From: Lineus longissimus
Lineage: Eukaryota; Nemertea; Pilidiophora; Heteronemertea; Lineidae
Direction: 5' to 3'
Assembly: GCF_910592395.1 (NCBI RefSeq)
Contig: NC_088312.1
Location: 13,700,001 to 13,764,000 of the forward strand
Length of the DNA stretch: 64,000 nucleotides
Of this stretch, positions 33,842-45,200 are shown piece by piece; position 1 is the first letter of the stretch, and each line of letters begins with the position of its first letter. The notes under the pieces are model-generated. The model did no database searches, had not been told where the DNA came from, and worked only from the letters and a program-made list of their open reading frames with translations. The position numbers and the translations under genes are program-made.

Positions 33842-34188
33842 ATGTCATTGGTGGAATAAAAAATACCCTATCAGTATTCTTGCTATAAAGTCGTCTTCGT
33901 TTTTTTGGGTCACCCTTTGTAAAATCATCCACAACAAACCAGTGTGAGCCTTGCACGCGTGCCGATTCACCCATCACCGCAGTGTCCAGCAACGTCTGGC
34001 TATGCAACAGAATACGACTAGGTCAGTGACCACAAGGCCTAGACTGCCAGTATGTTGGGTGAAGTCCCACAATAGGAATAGAAAGGTATTGACATGTAAA
34101 TAATCGCTACTTCAAATTGACGCCTACCCACGGTAGGCCTTTATGTCCATCGTGGTCCCCAGAATGTACACTATAGAATTTGACAGGC

Positions 34189-34213
34189 GGACCTCTCCGG
34201 CAAGAGGATCCAG
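34189..34213 (-). repeat. right terminal inverted repeat of the pogo-like element
   Basis: GGACCTCTCCGGCAAGAGGA then TCCAG, followed by TA. It is the inverse of 18046-18070 with about four mismatches in 25. Confidence 0.68.
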
Positions 34214-35353
34214 TATATACCATGCCATAATAATGTAACATTTTCAATGGGAAGAACCCCATTGCAACTATCAGTTCATTTACATAGATTACAAAGCAAA
34301 ATCAAGTACACCATCCTTACAGCACTTTCACATGCAATGAAGTAAAATTTCTGTGGTTAGAGCAATCCATTTGACCTTTACCCTTTGACAATCATTTCTA
34401 ATATCCTCTATCCGCCTCTGGTCGTAAGTCACAAACTGGGTATACTAAAAGGGTGGAGCTGTTGTATTTTTTCCAAACTAGTCCACTGAACCCGTCATCG
34501 CCATCAACAGTGTCGTTGAAGCCGGCCTACGATGTGATACTTATTTATGGTACTAGCTGTATTTCCGACGTTTGGCCCCATATTGGCCAAACCGTGAATC
34601 ACAGTAGGGCTACAACCAAAATCGAAAGACCCCCTTCCTCTAATGATGGTCAATCCCAATTCATTTTCAAGTGCCCATGATGTACTAGAAGCTATAATCT
34701 ATCATTACTATTGATTGTTGGCTTTGTAAATGAACTCTAACCATCTGAAATTAGACTTGGTAAAACATGTCTACTTCAAGTCATTAAGTGACCATGCCCT
34801 TTACGTGAGATATAAAACTGCATTGGGAGATCCGAATGCGATATATGTCAAATCAGACATGACCGCCACCTTTCTCTGCTGTCTCATTCTTTTGGACGAC
34901 CGGGGTGGTTGTGTCTAAAACCAAGACAAAATATAGCCTCGAACCTGGATTTGGTTCCCCATGGTGAAAGTGCTCTGTCGTCAGCCCTTGTGCCAATGAA
35001 GGCGCTGAAGGAATGCTTAAAAAAATTACAGTTTTGGCCTAAAGAAATATGATCCCATTCAGAAGTTTGGGTTTAGGGTCAGAAAGGTTCAAGGCTCAAT
35101 TATTTAATGCTCAGCTGTTAAAACAATCCACCAAATAAACTAAATTCACAGATAATAGTAGAATGGAATAAACAGGATTATATTCATAAACCACAAGTAC
35201 TGCTCAAGCCATGACATTGTGCAGGTTGATCAAGGAATTCTATTGGTCAAGGAGAAGAATAACTATTAGTGATTGACAGATATTATGACAGATATTACCT
35301 CTTTCACTGAGGACCTTTCCGGCTCCGTCAAGCAAGCGTAATTTGAGGCTACA
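34214..35353. other. gap: no supported gene
   Basis: At 34571-34612 GACGTTTGGCCCCATATTGG then CCAAACCGTGAATCA is an isolated piece of a HINE unit. Otherwise I see no convincing coding frame or structure; short frames such as 34453-34680 have no recognisable product. Confidence 0.5.
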
Positions 35354-35833
35354 ATGTACTTTAAACAGGAAAATTTCGCGTGCAGGATATTTTCGCATAT
35401 TACGCGAGGGGTCCAGGTCACGAAAACTTTATGCCGCGAAAATCTTCTGTTTTTAACCTGATTTCATTCAGCAGCGATTCGTGTAATCAGAGTTCATTCC
35501 GTGATCAGAAGCCATTGTTTGGTCCCCCAAGCAGCCTATTCGGTAGCTTGGTAGCCTAGTCGCAGGCCTAATTTGCCCCTTTATTCAGTTAATAACTCAA
35601 TAAGGGACGCCAAACTCAAATTATTGACACAAGTGCTTGCGAAACCATTGTCCTTGTTATGCAATGTGCCGAATTAGGGGAATTCTAAACAGCACCTTTC
35701 TGGAAATATTGCCATCGAAAAAATCTGGAAAAAAATGGCCCTTGTCTCGCAAAAATATCCTGTCACGAATAGGCCTATGATCAGCAATTCGTGAAAATTT
35801 AACGGCGCGAAATTATTCTGTTCTACAGTATAT
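35354..35833. mobile_element. MITE-like element
   Basis: The left end TGTACTTTAAACAGGAAAAT then TTCGCG is roughly the inverse of the right end (minus strand: TATACTGTAGAACAGAATAA then TTTCGCG). The interior is rich in CGCGAAA/TTTCGCG words near both ends. No gene. A TA or similar target duplication is likely but not clear. Confidence 0.5.
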
Positions 35834-36010
35834 GGTGTTTAAGCGATAAGCTAGAGAGATTATATCGGTTTACATCCGGGCCTAGAGGATTGTACTACAA
35901 TTTGCGACGGGTATAAAACGCTACCGGTAGTTATTATAATAGATATTACAATCATACTGAAGTTAGTGTTTATAATTGTTACTGTTATATTATATTTATA
36001 TACATGTTAT

Positions 36011-36213
36011 ATTGCACGAGAAATCCAGACAAAGTTTTTACAAAAAATAATGGAAAGGTATCAGCACAGTAGGCCCAAACTTCCAGGGGGCGCCACTGTC
36101 ATGTCTGGTTGTGAAGTCTGGGTATCCTCCCCCACTACATAACAGGTAGATTATTTCAATCAAGTGGGTCAACAGTTACATTTGTCTTATATTGTCTGGA
36201 TTTCTCGTGCAAT
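36011..36213. mobile_element. short MITE with perfect 22-bp inverted ends
   Basis: 36011-36032 (ATTGCACGAGAAATCCAGAC plus AA) is repeated exactly in inverted form at 36192-36213. The 160-base interior contains AGGGGGCGCCACTGTCATG and no frame. Confidence 0.68.
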
Positions 36214-36274
36214 GGCTCTTAAAAAAGGGCATATTGCCTGAAGTAAATTACCCGCTTTTAATCCTTGTTATTGT

Positions 36275-36341
36275 CCATAATGATAGATCTGGCAGCACCA
36301 GTTCATACTGTGTAAACTGGTGCTGCTATCTATCATTATGG
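36275..36341. repeat. long near-perfect hairpin
   Basis: CCATAATGATAGA..GGCAGCACCAGTT folds on AACTGGTGCTGC..TCTATCATTATGG, giving about 27 pairs with one small bulge and an 11-base loop. It could be a MITE remnant or a hairpin RNA precursor. Confidence 0.7.
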
Positions 36342-37530
36342 CCCAGAACTGAAATTTAGCATGTCTTCAGATTGGGTGATTTCCTTCAGGTGACATGCCC
36401 TTTTAAAATTACTTGACATTACAGCGAGCTGAAGTTGGACCAAAGTCACCTTGGACTCAGTCGGCCTAGTCGGCTGGGCCTTCATAACAGTGGAGACTGC
36501 CTGGTTTTGCGAGCAATAAACCAGTTTAGCCTTTTTGGTAAATGCAAAACAGATGATTTAGGTAGCCTGCACCCCACCGAATCCACATTGCTGGATTTGA
36601 TTGAAAGAATAATGTATTGAAGTCACCCTGAAAAACTATTGTAGGCGGCGGTTCAGTAAGACTAGGAGTGAAAAAATTAGCCAAATAGCGATGCTTTAAA
36701 AATACTAATTACTTGCGAATAAGAACCAGCAGCCATTTTTATCCGGGCAGATCCACCAAAGTCATGAAGTATGTAACCACCACCCTTGCCATCCATTCGC
36801 AAATAGACTGAGCGAACCAGGCCTACCAATAGTGATTGGATGACAGTCAATCTGTGGTTTCCGCTGTGATGCAATGAGACATGTGTGTGTACTGAATATG
36901 GTCAAATCAAATGTTAGGTATTCAAACGAAGCACAATTATTTCACATGATGGGCGGGACTACTTAGGCCTTGCTATGGCTAGGAGAGGTTCTAATCTTAT
37001 TCACAAGGAATTAAAGTATACATACATGTGGCCTGTTTTGAGAAGGAAAATGTACGTTCACTCACAATGAACATGAGGAAGGATGGCTTTATTGAGGTAA
37101 AATACCAAGGCGCACGTATGTCGTGTCAGTCAGAAGTATCGAGGTCGTCTGAAAGTCTAGTTTGGTGCTAGGCATGATTTCTAGTGCAGGCTTGGTGATT
37201 AGGTAAGCTGAATTTCTCGGTCTGCAAGCTTCGTCTAAAATAGTCTAAAATATGCCAATAATTGTTGATGTAAGAGGGGCTCACACATGATCGGTTTCCT
37301 GCCAAGGCATAAATTGTGTGTTAGAAAGTAAGTGGCAGAAAACTAGTTATTCAATGAAACGTCAACGTGAAAGGTTGTCACTAACTGCAATGACTTCACC
37401 TAAGACATACGGGGCTGTTTTTTACTGCAGTTTCTCATGGATTTCTACTGTTATTTGGGGACATATTACAATATGCTACAGCTTCCAGTAATGATTTTTT
37501 GTGAAAACTCTAAACCACGAAGGAGCAATA
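36342..37530. other. gap: no supported feature
   Basis: I see AT-rich single-copy-looking sequence. Short frames (36435-36620, 36677-36874) carry no recognisable domain. Confidence 0.4.
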
Positions 37531-39474
37531 TCACTTCGGCGTGAGTCTTTTTTTAGCATCGATGCCGAATTCGGACTCGCTGCGAGTCCGAATTCGGACT
37601 CAGAGTCCGAATTTACAAACGTTGATCGTTTCTAAATTCGGCATCCTTCCCAAAAAACGGCCCATCGAGAAGAAACGCTGCACATCTGAAAGTGTCTCAT
37701 ACAATCAATAGATTGCTTTGAATGTTTGCATAAAAATGATGGTTGTAAATTCAAAAGTCTAGGCTGCAATTTTGAGAAAATTTAGTGAAAGTCCTTAAAT
37801 TCATAGGAATTTGACACGCAAAACGCTTGTCGTGAGACATCTTTGACAATAATGCACACAAATCATTCTAACTTTGTAGGGTGATAGCTGGGAGATTGAG
37901 CTATAACATGATAACATTTGTTTTGGGATTATGTAACCCCTAGCAACACCATAGCAACCCAATTGTTTTGCGGTAGAATTGGGACATCTTTGGCATAGAT
38001 GCATACGAATCATTGAGACTTGGTTGGGTGATAGCCAAGGAGGATACCGCGGTGACGTCACATCACGTGATCCCGACCCATATTAGTGATCGCTATGGCC
38101 AATCAGATTCAGTCTACTGACAGCACCAGCACTGAGCACATCTCCACGTCTCACTGTCTGGTGCGCTCCTGTACACAAAAACACCAATAGACATGAAATA
38201 TTGCAATACCTAGTATGGATTCTTCCTGTGTAAAATAAAATTTACAGAGCAGATTAACTTCCACGAATAAAAAAGACGTTTGGCGTGGCCAAAGTGCGGA
38301 AATAATGTCTCCGCTAAAATACACTACGAAATACACTAGGCAATGCACTACGCAATATACAGTAGAGATGCAGTTGAGTTTGTTATTGTTTTGACTTAGA
38401 AGCCCGCCCATATCATAATATATTCATGTATTCATGAAGTATGAACTCATTTATGTCCCATACAACTCTAAGAACAGTCAATTTCTCCTTAAATCATCAC
38501 CGAAACCGCGATATCCGCGGGAAGATTTCGTTCTATTGTCCGAAAATGCATGATCTTACAGGGGCGCTAACTCGACAAATAGAGGGGATCTATGGGGATC
38601 TATGCGAGTTTTAGGTCCTACAGGTCGCGAACTTGTAAAATCTGTAAACATGCCTCCAAATCCCATTATGAAAATGAAGAGATTGCCCATATCTGGGAGA
38701 CTGTTTTGAAACCATCGCTAATTTTGGAAGATCGGTGCCTGGCTATTTGGTTAAAAAAAACCTATTTTTCCCCATCAAAACAGCACTTTTCATTATTCAA
38801 ATGATAGCTTATTGTCTGAAGACTTATTTCATAGCAGAAAAGTACTAATAACTCTGATCTGATGCGAAAAATCTAACTTTTTGATGACTTGATTTTCCCT
38901 TGGTCGTGGATCGAGTTTGTTTACAATATGCAGCGCCATCTTGGAAAAGCCGTGACGTCACCGTGGTATCCTCCTTGGGTGATAGCTTGGAGGCTGGGCT
39001 ATGATCTGATCACATTCGTTTCTGGATTATGTAACCCCTAGCAACACCATAGCAACACCCACTTTTCTGCGGTATGAGTGGGACATACCGTATACAAATA
39101 ATTTTAAATTGGTAGGATGATAGCAGGAAGGATGGGCTATCCCATTCGATTTAGGACTTTTGTTGCTAGGGATGACATAACCCAGTATTGACAATGATTG
39201 AGATACAGCATACAAACTGGGTTGCTATGGTGTTGCTAGGGATTACATAACCGCAAAATGAGTGGTATCAGATGATAGCCTACCCTCCCTACTATGATCC
39301 TACCAAGTGGGAATGAATTGTATGCAGTATTGATGAAGATGTTCCACTTACTACCGCGGAGCAGCATATTCCCTCGGTCCCTTTCGATACTAGAAATTGA
39401 ATTCTACGAGTCTAAATTCGGACTCCGAGTCCGAATTGGGCATCGATGCTAAAAAAAGACTCACGCCAAAGTGA
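37531..39474. mobile_element. TA-flanked non-autonomous DNA element, 1.94 kb
   Basis: The left end TCACTTCGGCGTGAGTCTTT and the right end on the minus strand TCACTTTGGCGTGAGTCTTT continue as inverted copies for about 45 bases, through GCATCGATGCC and AATTCGGACTC, and are flanked by TA. Inside, the block TATGTAACCCCTAGCAACAC occurs at 37931 and 39030, and inverted near 39230. The blocks GGGTGATAGC and AGGAGGATACC are also in both orientations. Around each end GAGTCCGAATT and AATTCGGACTC repeat. No transposase is present. Confidence 0.7.
38037..38983. repeat. inner inverted repeat inside the 1.94-kb element
   Basis: AAGGAGGATACCGCGGTGAC then GTCAC on the left (38037-38060) is inverted at 38951-38983 (GTGACGTCACCGTGGTATCC). 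This suggests a nested MITE of about 0.94 kb or two-sided duplication of an internal block. Confidence 0.5.
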
Positions 39475-39597
39475 TATTTGATCAGGTCCATTGGTTTTTT
39501 ATCCACTCATTTCATAAGTGTTCCAAAACTGACTTGGGGAAAATACCCCTGGCCATAGTGCTTTACCTTAAAGCCCATTTAGGCAATATTATCGTGT

Positions 39598-40274
39598 CTA
39601 TGTACATGATGTACTAGCAGGACATGTAAATTTTGCTGGACGAAGGTAATTTGGGATTCTTGAAAGTATAACCGTATTCTTTACCACCATTTGTTCCTTA
39701 TGACGTGAGTGAAAGTGAGTACCCAGCTTAAGGTGCTCCTGATAGTGGTGAATGCCTGAGGATCGTTCATGGAAACCAGATCTGAATTTCACAGCTCGTT
39801 CATCAGGACATATGAAGTCACAACTCAGGACACACCAAAGGTAGAATAGAGCATGCCTTTCAAGAATGCCATTAGTTTGCAGACGCATGGGTTGAGTCCT
39901 TAAGAGTATGTCATTTACAGAATCATACAGACAAACTGAAAACTGTTTTTTAGAGAGAAGGATGGTAGGGCACAGTCCCGTCTGAGGTTCCTGTACCTTT
40001 CGCTTATCAGAATTATACTGCTGATAAAATGAAAATACAATACAAATGGCTGTAGCTTGATTCATTGCACAAAGACCTGCCTTATTTTCACCATACTCCT
40101 TTTTGAATTCTAAGGCAATGGAGGAACGATGGCCCAGACAAAACTTCTTTCTTGGAGGTTCATCCTCATTTGTTTCTTCTTCATCTTCACCTTCATCGTC
40201 ACTAAGGTTTCTTGTAACAATTGGAACTGAACCCACAATAGCATCAATTCGTCCATGAAAAACCTGGTTGCAGC
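39598..40274 (-). CDS. terminal exon of an unknown host protein
   Basis: On the minus strand the acceptor TTTTTCACTTTCAG ends before 40274 and the frame stays open for about 225 codons to the stop at 39598-39600. It reads GCNQVFHGRIDAIVGSVPIV, then an acidic run (SDDEGEDEEETNEDEPP), a basic KK, then IVFSFYQQYNSDK, CPTILLSKKQFSVCLYDSVN and HALFYLWCVLSCDFIC. The pattern (a GR-x-D start, acidic spacer, then alternating hydrophobic strands) resembles a large family of uncharacterised marine invertebrate proteins. A nuclease-like fold is possible but I cannot show it. Upstream exons are not seen within 1 kb. The C-terminal ~60 residues look less ordered. Confidence 0.5.
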
Positions 40275-40332
40275 CTGAAAGTGAAAAAAAAAATTCTGTG
40301 ATGACACACACAAAGAATGAAGACCCATAAAG

Positions 40333-40381
40333 TGAAATGGTTCATGGACCATATGCTCACAGTCACAGGTGAGCCAAAAAA
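40333..40381 (+). mobile_element. minimal HINE-like element (both ends, no body)
   Basis: TGAAATGGTTCATGGACCAT, ATGCTCACAG, TCACAGGTGAGCC and AAAAA follow each other in 49 bases. The family start and the family 3' end are fused with no units between. Unit-like sequence (GATGTACCATTGCTTAGAAG) follows at 40391. A deletion between the GCTCAC word of the start and that of the hairpin would give this. Confidence 0.6.
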
Positions 40382-40666
40382 AGCACATATGATGTACCAT
40401 TGCTTAGAAGTAGAAGTACATACCCTACCGGTACCATATTTCAGTACCATGTACACTTGGAACTGTCACGCACAGATTTTGCTATGTTGTGAAGACATTT
40501 TGTTTCTAATAGCTTGGTATAATATGTACCCGAAATTTGGGTCTAAACGATGCAGCCAGTTATGAGTAATCCGCGTTAAAAGCACGGACCCCACAAACAG
40601 CGATTTTTCAATGAGCGCGCCTTGGAATCTTGAGCGTGACGTCATTTGGAGAATTTGGGTCCTGAC

Positions 40667-41656
40667 GTATGGGCGGTTATTACCGCATAAATGGATCTCG
40701 CTTAATTTTTATTTTTATTTGTGTTTCTACATATCTCAGCTGAAACAGATCTACCAATAAACAGATCTTCACGACTAAAACACGTTGTTAGCGCTCGTTT
40801 TTTAATTTTATATCCTCGATTAAGATCTCCCGCCGTGGTGCAATTGAAAATCACGCGTGTTTAAAAATGCAGGCGCACAACTTTATCTTTTCAACGGATC
40901 TCGTGCTACAGATCTTCGTGTATCAGACGTTAGATGGCGCTGCGCTCAGGGCGGGTTCAACCTCGTACCCAGCGCACTCAGTGCGTGACCTTTCCCCTAT
41001 ACCCCCCCCTTCGCCCTCTCCTCAGCGTCCGACACACCGTAGGTCCGACACCCCACACGTCCGGCACTCCATTAGTCTGACAAGAGAGAAATATATTTTT
41101 AACTTTTCCCATCAGTCCGGGATCCGACACTCCACAAATCCGACAGTAGGGCATTCATAGGGATTATAATTGTCGGACTTAGGCCTATGGGACGTCGGAG
41201 CTATGACATCTTTTTCTTTGATGTCGGACTGGGGTGTCGGACTGATGGGAAAAGTTAAGACATTATTTCTCTCGTCGGACTTGGGGTGTCGGACATATGG
41301 TGTGTCGGACTTATGGGGGATATACTTATACATCGGGACAATTGCTTTTAAAGATCATGGGTACGAGGCTAAACCCGCCCCGACAGCAGCGCCACCAAAC
41401 GTCTTATGCATGAAGATCTGTAGCACGAGATCCGTTGAAAAGATAAAGTTGCACGCCGGTAGTTTTAAACACGCGTGACTTTCAATTGCGCCGCGGCGGG
41501 AGATCTTAAGCGCGGATATAAAAAACGAGCCTTAACAACGTGTTTTAGTCGTGAAGATCTGTTTATTGGTAGATCTGTTTCAGCTGAGATATGAAGAAAC
41601 ACAAATAAAAATCTAAATCAAGCGAGATCCATTTATGCGGTAATAACCGCCCATAC
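40667..41656. repeat. 1-kb palindrome (fold-back element)
   Basis: Two arms of about 480 bases are inverted copies around a centre near 41160, e.g. GTATGGGCGGTTATTACCGC at 40667 against GCGGTAATAACCGCCCATAC at 41637-41656. The inner parts carry repeated GTCCGACAC words, inverted to GTGTCGGAC in the other arm. No gene. It is either a fold-back transposon or a fresh inverted duplication, and its transcript would be a long hairpin. Confidence 0.8.
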
Positions 41657-42458
41657 TGACGTTACGCTGCCAAAGCAGGACGTACATGCAGGTTTTATGC
41701 TTGACGGGGCAAAAATACTTTAGTGAACGCGAGTAGGAAGGGAATAGCCACGATGTGCGGTTTCGATTGGCCACGTGACAGGAGAAATAAGGGTAGGCCT
41801 ATCGGGGATCCCACTTGCTCTTTTCTAGCCTCGGTCACCCAGCCGCTCGATTCGCACCTGAAAGGGGTCGCTCACAAGCGCCTGGGGCAATACTTGAGTT
41901 TTGCAAAATGTGAATACTAATAAGACCGTGGATCCGGTCTGGATGCTGATTGGCTGAGGTACACGTGGCTCATTAATGCAGCTCATGAATATTCATGTAT
42001 AGAGCCAGTTTTCATCAATCCACCTTCGATTCGGTTCACGTGACTGGAAGGAATTTTTTGATTGGTTCAGACTCAAGGCTCTAATGGCGGACGGTTGAAA
42101 TCGAAGCGAGAGGATTATCTGCAAAACTGGCCTCAAAACCAGATTTTGCAACTTCTGAGTGGATTTCAAGGGGCTAACTGGTAAGTTTCATTATAATTCT
42201 TTTATCTTAGAGCGGTCATAGTGTATTTCGTGGCTGATTTGCGCAGAATGAGCTGTAGAAGGCACCGGGTTTTATGTCGACTGCTGATACCCATGATGCC
42301 TCAAATTTTTGGGATTTCCTAGTTGTGTGCCAGACGTTATGATTTCATTATAAGTCTGGCGTGAGAGACTAGCTCTTTTCCCCCTTGGAGTTAAGGGTAG
42401 TAAGCGTAGCCAGAAGCACACCTAGATATCCAGGCCAATCGATGCATGAAAGGCTTAA
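41657..42458 (+). promoter_or_regulatory. possible promoter and non-coding first exon of a plus-strand gene
   Basis: Between 41945 and 42075 there are two inverted CCAAT boxes (GATTGGCTGAGG, GATTGGTTCAG) and two E-boxes (TACACGTGGC, TTCACGTGAC). ATGGCGGACGG at 42083 and the strong donor GGTAAGTTTC (GT at 42181) follow. This arrangement suits a TATA-less promoter with a short first exon ending at 42180. I cannot identify downstream exons, so it is tentative. The rest of the gap shows nothing. Confidence 0.3.
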
Positions 42459-43500
42459 TGAAATGGCCAGGGCCATTGTGCTCACCTCATGTGGAGGAAA
42501 GATGGATAAAGAGCATGGTCTTGTGTCATGTAGTGTTAGGTTTGATGTAGGTCCAAGCAATTACAATTTCCCCAAAATGGCCAATTTACAGTACATTCGA
42601 CCTCTGTGACCTTGAAAAGTAGGTCAAATCAAAGAAGACCCGGGTGACACATTGAATGGATGTTAGAATTAGATGTACCTATGATATAAAATTGGTGCCA
42701 ATCGGGCAAGTCATTACTAGGAATAATGGCATTTTGAAGAATTTAGGATTTGGCCCCCTCCCTGGAGGCCAAACGGCAAATCAGATCGCACCAAACTTCG
42801 GTACCTGAGATCACCTGACCAAGGGGTACATGTGTACTTAATTTGTGATCAATAGTCATTGCAGTTAAAAAACATGCCATAGTTAGTTACGGCCTGACGG
42901 CGAATTTATGCCATTTGACCTCTGTGACCTTGACAAGAAGGTCAAATTAAAAACCTGTGTGACATATACTGTATGGTGGTTAGATGTACCCATGATATCA
43001 AATTGGTGGCAATCGGGCAAGAAGTTAAGGAATAATCACATTTTTAAGGTATTTGGATTTTGCCCCCTGGTGGTCAAGTGGTGAATCATATTGGACCAAA
43101 CTTTGGTCCCTGAGATCACCTGACTAAGGGGTAAATGTGTACCAAATTTGGTATCAATAGTCATTGCAGTTTAGAAACGTGCCATCGTTACATCCTAACG
43201 GCTAATTTACACCATTTGACCTCTGTGACCTTGAAAAGGAGGTCAAATCAAAAACCCGGAGGATATATGATGCACCTTTGCTAGAAGTACCTACCATATT
43301 TTTTTCAAAATTTCCGGACTACTATTAAGGGAGATATTGCATATTTTCACTTTTAACGTTTGGCCCCCTGGTGGCCAAACCATGAAACGAATCGGACCGA
43401 AACTTGGTCTCCCAGGTGTCATTACATAAGGGTACATGTGTACCAAGTTTCAACTCAATAGCTCTAACAGTTACGAAACGTGCCCTGCTAACGGACGACG

Positions 43501-43574
<74 letters not shown>

Positions 43575-43630
43575 ACGACGGACGCCACGGTATGGGATAA
43601 GCTCACCTCTGCTAAGAGGTGAGCTAAAAA
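42459..43630 (+). mobile_element. HINE-like element, variant 1b, complete
   Basis: It starts TGAAATGGCCAGGGCCATTG (stem ATGGCC / GGCCAT), then GCTCACCTCATG. Three ~300-bp units follow, with the landmarks CCCCCTGGTGG, TGACCAAGGGGTACATGTG and ATTTGACCTCTGTGACCTTG. A (GAC)n tract covers 43493-43585. The hairpin AGCTCACCTCT-GCTA-AGAGGTGAGCT at 43600-43625 is perfect, then AAAAA. Both the start stem and the hairpin differ from the common family by paired changes. Confidence 0.75.
43493..43585 (+). repeat. (GAC)n microsatellite
   Basis: About 28 tandem GAC repeats with GGAC interruptions, next to the terminal hairpin of the HINE-like element. The poly-Ser and poly-Arg frames over it are artefacts of the repeat. 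Confidence 0.95.
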
Positions 43631-44599
43631 GCAACCTGATTGGAGGGGTACCATATTCCATACACCTATAGGAATTCCACATTCTGTGATAATACCTCAC
43701 GAATATTCTTCAGCGCCAACGTTGAAGGTGGCACCACACCTCCGAAACGGCACGGGTGTTTTGCGGGCGGCAGTTAGATCAAAAGTTGACGAAACCTGAT
43801 TATTGGAAATGAATAACGATTATGGTAACTTTTGGATCAAGATGGTTTATTGTTGCTCACACATGATTGATTTTGACCATATTTTTACTTTTGATAAAAA
43901 GAAATTATATCATCCACGTTTATACAATCACAATCTCTTGCATTTCAAAGAATCATCACTGATTACCACTGGGTCAGAATAAAGGCTTATTCCCAAAATA
44001 GAGGAGCCCCTCCCCTTTAAGGGGTTAGTGTGAAGTAAAATTGGTCCCGACCTCTTAAACAGGTGTGATCCTGATACTATACATTGAGCTGAAATATCCA
44101 ATGTTGATTTTTTAGAAATCCGCCGAGTAGTTTACGAATTATAGCGCGCAAACTTACGTGCGCCATTCGGAGAATCTTGCCACGACGTCGTGGCATTTTG
44201 ACGTCATGGCAAGATTCGTCATGCATTTCTACATGAATGCACAGTGTCCTTGGGATGTAACAAGGACATTTGGCAGGAAAGTTTGTGCGCGTATAACTCA
44301 ACAAGAGCAACGCAGGGCGTGGCATATGCCCCGGACCTGAATGTTAAATTGGAAGTCCAGAAAAGATGGGCATGTGACTTTCTAAAGCAGGCAAACTTTA
44401 CTTGCAGGAATTGTTTGTGGTGGTTGAGTGTATGGCCTAAAAATATGTAATCAAGCTGAACATGTTGTTTTTTGCATTTGACCTCCTGATGGCACAATGG
44501 TGAGTAATATGATGTGACTATTCAGTGCTCACCAAGATATATGTAGCAACTTTGGGATGAATAGCTTTTAAACTGGTTGCCTAAAAAATAAAATTTCGA
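43631..44599. other. gap: hairpin with CRE-like core, otherwise no feature
   Basis: GAATCTTGCCA at 44172-44182 pairs with TGGCAAGATTC at 44207-44217. Inside it, CCACGACGTCGTGG is a perfect 14-base palindrome and TGACGTCA a perfect CRE. Flanks at about 44125-44160 and 44275-44310 are loosely inverse too, so this may be a small fold-back element. No coding evidence. Confidence 0.45.
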
Positions 44600-45200
44600 A
44601 GTGACTTCATAAATTCAAGTATACTTTGACCTCTGTGACATTTAAAGGTAGGTTTAAAGGTCAAAACCTGTAGAATATGTTATGTCCCATCATTAGATGC
44701 ATCCACCATGGAAATGAATGATAAGGGAGAACATTTCAACGTTCGAATGTATTTCAAATCATGAATCATAGAAGGCCGAAATTTGCTGTATAGGTGAACA
44801 TCACCTAGAGGTAGGTACATATGTACTAAGTTTGGTGTCAATAGGTTGAGTGGTTGCAAAGGAATAAAACTTTGTAAATTCAAGTATACTTTGACCTCTG
44901 TGACCTTGAAAAGCAGGCCAAGGTAAAAACCTGAAGGATATGTTTTGTCCCACCATTAGATGCATCCACCATAACAATTTGGTTGAGCTTCGACCAATAT
45001 CAAGGGGAAATTGCAAAAAATGTGTTTTCACACCTCGCCCCCTGGTGGCCAAACCATGAATCATACAAGATTGAAACTTGGTGTACAAGTTAACATCACC
45101 TAGAGGTACATATGTATCAAGTGTGAGGTCAATAGCTTTAGTGGTAGTGAAGAAATAAAACTTCGTAAATTCAAGTATACTTTGACCTCTGTGACAAAAT
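44600..45200 (+). repeat. diverged HINE-unit array without ends
   Basis: Three diverged units begin with TTCAAGTATACTTTGACCTC (about 44615, 44878 and 45169) and include ATCACCTAGAGGTACATATG. They are recognisably the same unit as elsewhere but with different surrounding words, so they form an older subfamily. Confidence 0.65.

Larger units (their letters stand above)
18046..34213 (+). mobile_element. pogo/Tigger-like DNA transposon containing nested insertions
   Basis: Inverted ends CTGGGTCCTCTTCCGAGAGA (18046 onward) and CTGGATCCTCTTGCCGGAGA (minus strand from 34213) match at about 21 of 25 positions and are flanked by TA on both sides. Between them lies a DDE transposase gene with psq-type and CENP-B-type HTH segments. 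Subtracting the nested insert at 19887-32996 leaves about 3.06 kb, a normal size for pogo/Tigger elements, which use TA target sites. The end is also partly self-complementary (CCTCT / AGAGG). Confidence 0.72.

Noticed and set aside
43404-43654. Open frames with long poly-Arg, poly-Ser and poly-Asp runs
   Set aside because: They are translations of the (GAC)n microsatellite inside a HINE-like element, not genes.
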